In this document: positions 59,627-64,000 of the stretch, piece by piece
Layout of the letters: each line of letters starts with the position of its first letter
Numbering within the stretch: the first letter of the stretch is position 1
Source: Microbacterium sp. LWH3-1.2
GTDB lineage: Bacteria; Actinomycetota; Actinomycetes; Actinomycetales; Microbacteriaceae
NCBI RefSeq assembly: GCF_040675855.1
Contig: NZ_JBEGIK010000001.1
Span: 3,870,358-3,934,357, forward strand
Direction of reading: 5' to 3'
Length of the DNA stretch: 64,000 bases
Position numbers and translations under genes: made by a program
Notes under the pieces: generated by a model
What the model was told of the DNA's origin: nothing
The model's input: only the letters and a program-made list of their open reading frames with translations
Database searches by the model: none

Positions 59627-60622
59627 TCAGGACTTGGGCAGTCCGGCGGGGTTGATCTCGCTGGTCTCGACGCGCTCCGACTGGAGGTCCCAGATCTTCA
59701 GGACCTCGTCGTACTGCCCGTTCTCGATGAGGGCGTTGAGCGCGATGTTGACGGGCTCGATGAGGCCGTTGCCCTTGGCCGTGGCGGCGGCGATGCTCGC
59801 CGTCAGCGGCCAGCCGCCGGGCACGAGGCCGACGAGCTTGGTGTCGCCGGTCTCACGCGCGGCCCACGCGGAGGTCGCGTTCGGGCCGAAGGTGGCGTCG
59901 ATGCGGCCCGATTGCAGCGCCAGCACGGTGGCGGCGTTGTCGTCGAAGTACTGCAGCTCGGCGGGCTCCTCGCCCGCGGCCTCGAGCTCCTCGTTCCAGG
60001 CCAGCAGCACCTGCTCCTGGTTCGTGCCCGAGCCGACCGCGATCTTGAGGCCGGTGATGTCGGCGGCCTCCTCGATCTTCTCGATGTCGCTGTCGCTCGT
60101 CACATAGAAGCCGAGCAGGTCCTCGCGGTAGCTCGCGAAGTCGTACAGCTCCTTGCGCTCCTCGGTGACGGTGACGTTCGACGTGATGAGGTCGTACTTG
60201 CCCGACTGGATGCCGAGCGGCCAGTCCGCCCACGCAACCACCACCGGGTTGTACTCGAGGCCGAGTGCGTCGGCGATCAGCGCGCCGATGTTCGGCTCGG
60301 TGCCGGCGGGGTTCGTCTCGCCCTCGGGGATGTAGCCCAGCGGCGGGACGTAGGCGGAATGCGCCACAGTGAGCTTGCCCGGCTCGACCGGCTCGAAGCC
60401 GCTCGCCTCGAGCGCATCGACGGCCTCCGCGACGGGCTCGTCGAGACGGACCCACTGGATCTCGTCGGTCGCGACGTTCGCCAACTCCTCAGTCTTCTCG
60501 GGGGCGCCGGCGGCCTCGGCGGGCTGGTTCTGGTTGACGCCCCAGACGATGCCGCCGACGATCGCGGCCACCGCGACGGCTCCGACACCGATCGCGATGC
60601 CCTGCTTCTTGCTCAGTGCCAT
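59627..60622 (-). CDS. ABC transporter substrate-binding protein, family 3 (amino-acid type)
   Basis: A 331-residue exported binding protein. The N-terminal hydrophobic helix (about 8-28) lacks a lipobox Cys and may stay as a membrane anchor. Family 3 signs are YNPVVVAWADWPLGIQSGKY, DLITSNVTVTEERKELYDFA and GLKIAVGSGTNQEQVLL. The ligand is probably an amino acid or S-containing derivative, as for YxeM/TcyJ-type proteins, given the neighbours. It is last in the leftward operon permease-ATPase-SBP and is followed by a strong terminator. Confidence 0.88.
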   Translation of the reverse strand: MALSKKQGIAIGVGAVAVAAIVGGIVWGVNQNQPAEAAGAPEKTEELANVATDEIQWVRLDEPVAEAVDALEASGFEPVEPGKLTVAHSAYVPPLGYIPEGETNPAGTEPNIGALIADALGLEYNPVVVAWADWPLGIQSGKYDLITSNVTVTEERKELYDFASYREDLLGFYVTSDSDIEKIEEAADITGLKIAVGSGTNQEQVLLAWNEELEAAGEEPAELQYFDDNAATVLALQSGRIDATFGPNATSAWAARETGDTKLVGLVPGGWPLTASIAAATAKGNGLIEPVNIALNALIENGQYDEVLKIWDLQSERVETSEINPAGLPKS

Positions 60623-60671
60623 GTGATTGCTTCCTTTTCTCGGGTGAGTGCTCGATGTCGAGATCTCGGTT

Positions 60672-61460
60672 TCAGGCCAGGACCTTCGCGAGGAAGTCCT
60701 GGACGCGGGGGTGCTCCGGTGTGACGAGGACCTCGGCGGGCGGGCCCTGCTCGATGACGCGGCCGCCGTCGAGGAAGACGACCCGGTCGGCGACCTCGCG
60801 GGCGAATCCGACCTCGTGGGTGACGATGACGAGGGTCGTGCCGAGCTGCGCGAGGTCCCGGATGACGTCGAGGACCTCGCCCACGAGCTCCGGGTCGAGC
60901 GCGCTGGTCGGCTCGTCGAAGAGGATCACCTTGGGCTTGAGGGCGAGGGCGCGCGCGATCGCGACGCGCTGCTGCTGTCCGCCCGACAGCTGCCGGGGGT
61001 AGTGCTCGGCCTTGTCGGCCAGCCCGACGCGGTCGAGAAGGCCGAGGGCGAGCTCTCGGGCGTCGTCCTTGGAGAGTCGGCCGAGCGCGACCGGCGCCTC
61101 GGTGACGTTCTCGAGCGCGGTCAGGTGCGGGAAGAGATTGAAGTTCTGGAAGACGATGCCGATCTGCGTTCGCCGCTCCAGCACCTCACGCTCGCGCAGC
61201 TCGTAGAGCTTGTCGCCGCGCAGCTCGTAGCCGATCAGCTGGCCGTCGACCGTGACCGAGCCGCGGTCGACGCTCTCGAGGTGGTTGATCGTGCGCAGCA
61301 GGGTCGACTTGCCCGAGCCGCTCGGCCCGAGGATCGCCACGACCTCGCCCGGCTCGACAGTCAGGTCGATGCCGCGCAGCACCTCGACTCCGCCGTAGCT
61401 CTTGTGGACGTTGTGGATCTCGACGAGGCCCGTCGTGGGGGCATCCGTGACGGTTGTCAT
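60672..61460 (-). CDS. Amino-acid ABC transporter ATPase (GlnQ/HisP/TcyN type)
   Basis: A 262-residue PAAT-family ATPase. Walker A GPSGSGKST is near residue 44, the Q loop FQNFNLFPHLTALENVTEAP near 90, signature LSGGQQQRV near 147 and Walker B ILFDEPTSALDPELV near 168. The ATG at 61460 lies one base after the permease stop. It couples with the permease at 61462 and the family 3 binding protein. Confidence 0.93.
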   Translation of the reverse strand: MTTVTDAPTTGLVEIHNVHKSYGGVEVLRGIDLTVEPGEVVAILGPSGSGKSTLLRTINHLESVDRGSVTVDGQLIGYELRGDKLYELREREVLERRTQIGIVFQNFNLFPHLTALENVTEAPVALGRLSKDDARELALGLLDRVGLADKAEHYPRQLSGGQQQRVAIARALALKPKVILFDEPTSALDPELVGEVLDVIRDLAQLGTTLVIVTHEVGFAREVADRVVFLDGGRVIEQGPPAEVLVTPEHPRVQDFLAKVLA

Positions 61461-61461
61461 G

Positions 61462-62547
61462 TCAGCGCCCTCCGAACTTCGCGTCGTTGCTCGAACCCTG
61501 CGATGCCGCAGTGGTCAGGGGCGCAGCATCCGTCCCCTCCAGAGGAGGTGGTGAGGCGTCGCTGTCGCCGAGACGTGCCCACTGCACGGCGATCCAGTGG
61601 CGCGCACGCTGGACGGGTGTCGGGGGCAGCACGCGCACGGTGCCGCGGGCGTAGTGCCGCTCGATGTAGTACTGCGCGATGCTCAGGATCGTGGTGATGA
61701 TCGTGTACCACACCACGGCGACCAGGAGCAGCGGGATCACGCGGCTGTTGCGGTTGTAGATGACCTGCACGGCGTAGAACACCTCGGGGATCGCGATCAC
61801 GAACACGACCGACGCGCCCTTGACGAGGCCGATCACCTCGTTGGTGGCGTTCGGCACGATGGACCGCATCGCCTGCGGCAGGATGATGCGGGTCAGCCGG
61901 CGGCGCGGAGGGATGCCGAGTGCCGCGGCCGCCTCAAGCTGGCCCTGGTCGACCGACAGCAGGCCGCCGCGGATGATCTCCGCCGAGTACGCCGCCTGGT
62001 TGAGGCTGAGTCCGAGGATCGCCGCGGCGAAAGCGCTGATCAGCTGCACGGTGGGGAACTCGACGATCCAGAAGTCGGTCGTGAACGGGGTGCCGAGGCC
62101 GAGGGTCGGATACAGGTACCCGAGGTTGTACCAGACGATGATCTGCACGACGAGGGGCACCGAGCGGAAGAACCAGATGAACAGCCAGGCCGCCGAGTTG
62201 AGCAGCGGAGACTTGGCGAGGCGGGCGAGGGCGAGGAGGGTGCCGAGGAAGAAGCCGATGGTCGCCGAGATCACGGTGAGCGCCAGCGTGATGCCGACGC
62301 CCTGGAGCACGGGCTCCGAGAGGAAGTAGTGGGCGAAGACGTCCCACTCGTAGTTCTCGTTCGTCACCAGCGACCACGCGAACTGGGCGACGACGAACAG
62401 CACCACGACGCCGATCGACCAGCGGAACCAGTGCCGAGTGTGGACCACGCGGAGATCGCCGAGGTCGACGCGCGACGAGCCCGCCGACGACGGCGCGGCC
62501 TCGGCGGCGTCTGCGGCGCCTGCCTGGCGCGGAAGTGTGTCGGTCAT
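61462..62547 (-). CDS. Amino-acid ABC transporter permease (HisM/YxeN type)
   Basis: A 361-residue PAAT permease, longer than usual (~220) through N- and C-terminal polar extensions. The core contains GVGITLALTVISATIGFFLG, FIWFFRSVPLVVQIIVWYN and the EAA loop QGQLEAAAALGIPPRRRLTR ahead of IILPQAMRSI. The ATG at 62547 has GAGGAG seven bases before it; an open frame further upstream lies in the control region and lacks coding character. It is the first gene of the leftward operon, divergent from the LLM gene at 62753. Confidence 0.9.
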   Translation of the reverse strand: MTDTLPRQAGAADAAEAAPSSAGSSRVDLGDLRVVHTRHWFRWSIGVVVLFVVAQFAWSLVTNENYEWDVFAHYFLSEPVLQGVGITLALTVISATIGFFLGTLLALARLAKSPLLNSAAWLFIWFFRSVPLVVQIIVWYNLGYLYPTLGLGTPFTTDFWIVEFPTVQLISAFAAAILGLSLNQAAYSAEIIRGGLLSVDQGQLEAAAALGIPPRRRLTRIILPQAMRSIVPNATNEVIGLVKGASVVFVIAIPEVFYAVQVIYNRNSRVIPLLLVAVVWYTIITTILSIAQYYIERHYARGTVRVLPPTPVQRARHWIAVQWARLGDSDASPPPLEGTDAAPLTTAASQGSSNDAKFGGR

Positions 62548-62675
62548 GAGGTGCTCCTCGGTCAGCGGCGCGGAGGTTCGGGGTGCGGGAGGTGCGCCGG
62601 TACGAGGACGGTAGGCCGGTGAAGGCCCGATCGCCGAGCCGAGGGCGCCGTCGAGCGACACGGATCGTGACGATC

Positions 62676-62693
62676 TGACACGCGACGTCACAC
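62676..62693. promoter_or_regulatory. Operator-like site TGACACGCGACGTCACAC between divergent operons
   Basis: On the minus strand this reads GTGTGACGTCGCGTGTCA, an interrupted palindrome, and matches GTGTGACGCCGCGTGAC at 46929-46945. A related CGGATCGTGACGATC lies just left. It is placed to control both the leftward transporter and the rightward LLM operon. Confidence 0.6.
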
Positions 62694-62739
62694 GGCGGAA
62701 TCCGCCGACGCACGCAGGCCCCGTGTGCCGGCGAGGACC

Positions 62740-62745
62740 TAGCTT
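62740..62745 (+). promoter_or_regulatory. -10 box TAGCTT for the LLM/NtaA operon
   Basis: TAGCTT ends 7 nt before the ATG at 62753, leaderless type. The GTG at 62723 lies upstream of the box and is not the start. Confidence 0.5.
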
Positions 62746-62752
62746 GGCTCGC

Positions 62753-63814
62753 ATGTCCGACACCCCGTTCGCCGTCGCGCTCGAGCTGGACGCCGACGGC
62801 GCCCGCCCCGCGGCACCGCCAGTTTCCGCCGCCCTCTCCGCGCGCCGCCTGGCCGTCCGCGGCGCGGCCGCCGAGCGCTTCGGCTTCACCGCCGTGACGT
62901 TCGACGACTCACCGCTGCCGGTCGCCGATGCGGTCGCGCGGCTCGATGCCGTGCAGCGCGCCGCGTTCCTCGCGCCGCTCACGTCGGCCATCGGCCTCGT
63001 GCCGGTCGCGCACGTCGCCTACAGCGAGCCGTTCCACGTCGCGACGCAGCTCGCGAGCCTCGACTGGGCCTCGAACGGACGCGCGGGCTGGATCGCCGCA
63101 GCCTCTGGGACCGCGCGCGAGGCCGCGGCCTACGGTCGTGAGGCGCTTTCAGGCGACCATCTCCGCCGTGCGCAAGAGGACGTGATCGAGGTCGCTCGCC
63201 GCCTTTGGGACTCGTGGGAGGACGACGCTGTCATCCAGGACGCAGCGAGCGGCCGCTACCTCGACGCCGACAAGCTCCACTACATCGACTTCGAGGGCGA
63301 GAGCTTCTCGGTGAAGGGTCCGCTCATCACGCCCAGGCCACCGCAGGGGCAGCTGGTCGTGGTGGCGCCGGCCGGCACCGCGGGTGCGGACGTCGCGCTG
63401 GTCACGGGTACCGACCTGGCGGAGATCACGGGTGCTGCATCCCGCGCCCGTGCCGCGGGTGCGCCGCTCGTCTGGGCGGAGGTCGAGGTGGTGCTCGAGG
63501 CGCGCGGCGTGTCCGCGACGCGGCGGCTCGAGACCCTCGGCGGCTGGACGGACGCCGGGCGCGTGCGCTACTCGGGCGACGCGAACGGTCTCGTCGCGCT
63601 GACCGCTGGACTGGCAGCATCCGTCGATGGTGTACGTCTGCACGTCGCAGAGCTCGATGTCGATCTCGAGGAGGTGGGTCGCGCGGTGCTGCCGGCGCTG
63701 CGAGAGCGGATCGGCTTCCGTTCGCCGCGGGCGGGCGAGACCCTCCGCGATGCCCTCGGCCTCGAGCGCAGCGTGAGCCGCTACGCCGCCACCGCCGTGA
63801 AGGAGTTCGCATGA
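62753..63814 (+). CDS. LLM class flavin-dependent oxidoreductase
   Basis: A 353-residue luciferase-like monooxygenase, a shorter paralogue of the protein at 42438-43661. Shared blocks are SEPFHVATQLASLDWASNGR, RLWDSWEDDAVIQDAASGRY and FEGESFSVKGPLITPRPPQG. It differs by a shortened middle region after the PPQG block. It begins the rightward operon under the shared GTGTGACG site and is coupled by ATGA to an NtaA-type gene. Confidence 0.88.
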   Translation: MSDTPFAVALELDADGARPAAPPVSAALSARRLAVRGAAAERFGFTAVTFDDSPLPVADAVARLDAVQRAAFLAPLTSAIGLVPVAHVAYSEPFHVATQLASLDWASNGRAGWIAAASGTAREAAAYGREALSGDHLRRAQEDVIEVARRLWDSWEDDAVIQDAASGRYLDADKLHYIDFEGESFSVKGPLITPRPPQGQLVVVAPAGTAGADVALVTGTDLAEITGAASRARAAGAPLVWAEVEVVLEARGVSATRRLETLGGWTDAGRVRYSGDANGLVALTAGLAASVDGVRLHVAELDVDLEEVGRAVLPALRERIGFRSPRAGETLRDALGLERSVSRYAATAVKEFA

Positions 63815-64000
63815 CCACGTCCCGTCGCATCCAGTTCGGTGTGTTCTTCCAGGGGGTCAACTTCGGCACCATCTGGTCGAGCGACCGCAGCGGCTCGCAG
63901 TACGACTTCGAGTCGTTCCGCCGCATCGCGCAGACCGCCGAGCGCGGGCTCTTCTCGGCGTTCTTCCTCGGCGAGGGGTTGCGACTTCGTGAGCACTTCG
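63811..64000 (+). CDS. NtaA/SnaA/DszA-family monooxygenase (5' part, cut by window end)
   Basis: The first 63 codons are present: ATG overlapping the LLM stop, then QFGVFFQGVNFGTIWSSDRS, SQYDFESFRRIAQTAERGLF and FLGEGLRLREHF. This aligns with the start of the enzyme at 43658-45022 (DFASFEHFAATAERGLFDYV, FLAEGLRLREH). It completes a second LLM-NtaA pair. The C-terminal part lies outside the window. Confidence 0.88.
   Translation, partial: MTTSRRIQFGVFFQGVNFGTIWSSDRSGSQYDFESFRRIAQTAERGLFSAFFLGEGLRLREHF

Noticed and set aside
1..64000. CRISPR array
   Set aside because: The only regular direct repeats are the 22-bp tandem units at 39444, which have no spacers; no cas gene is present.

Overview
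The window is chromosomal DNA of a high-GC Gram-positive bacterium. It looks like an actinobacterium of the Microbacteriaceae, probably close to Microbacterium. The grounds are GC-rich third codon positions, lipobox-type binding proteins, many start codons placed 6-7 nt after a TANNNT -10 box (leaderless transcripts), ATGA/GTGA translational coupling throughout, and gene content (MalEFG, M23 peptidase, FBP-domain protein, DUF1684, DUF4259, DUF6578, YajQ). The genus is an inference; no rRNA gene is present.

Layout. 1-12.8 kb is ordinary chromosome: tRNA-Met, tRNA-Thr, a membrane M23 peptidase, an inositol-monophosphatase-family enzyme, an FAD oxidoreductase, a six-pass membrane protein, tRNA-Tyr, a PfkB sugar kinase coupled to an FBP-domain protein, a maltose-type ABC operon (malE-malF-malG) with a LacI-type operator, and yajQ. 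12.8-15.3 kb is a patchwork island: a tyrosine recombinase, an XRE regulator, a small excisionase-like HTH protein, a 5' fragment of an IS110-type transposase and a broken selO fragment. 15.3-23.3 kb is a leftward cluster: FAD-linked 2-hydroxyacid oxidase, family 5 binding protein, two permeases, a dual ATPase and a PLP aminotransferase. 23.3-25.8 kb is gene-poor and carries a tiny promoter-ORF-terminator unit, two unknown genes and decayed ORFs. 25.8-30.3 kb encodes a ferric-reductase-like membrane flavoprotein, an exported FMN-binding protein, ApbE and a convergent two-component system.

30.4-39.6 kb is an accessory, plasmid-like block. It holds a serine resolvase, a TIR protein with an N-terminal Cys/His cluster, a two-gene unit of an Abi_C-type abortive-infection protein and an ApeA/HEPN-like protein, two DUF proteins, and a TraA/MobF-like relaxase-helicase with a palindromic operator and 22-bp tandem repeats. 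DnaA-box-like 9-mers are scattered in it. This is the best candidate for an under-described anti-phage defence locus. An intact selO follows directly.

41.2-64 kb is one large metabolic neighbourhood: FMN reductases, four complete luciferase-like (LLM) monooxygenases and two NtaA/DszA-family monooxygenases (one cut by the window edge), an NAD_binding_9 flavoprotein, a peptide-type ABC importer, an M20 deacylase/peptidase, a double GNAT acetyltransferase, an MFS exporter and an amino-acid-type ABC importer. The combination importer + acetyltransferase + flavin monooxygenase + M20 deacetylase resembles the Bacillus yxe/ytm (snd) pathways that salvage sulfur from S-substituted cysteines. The two halves share a GTGTGACGYCGCGTG motif in their control regions, suggesting one regulon. 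The substrate is not determinable from sequence.
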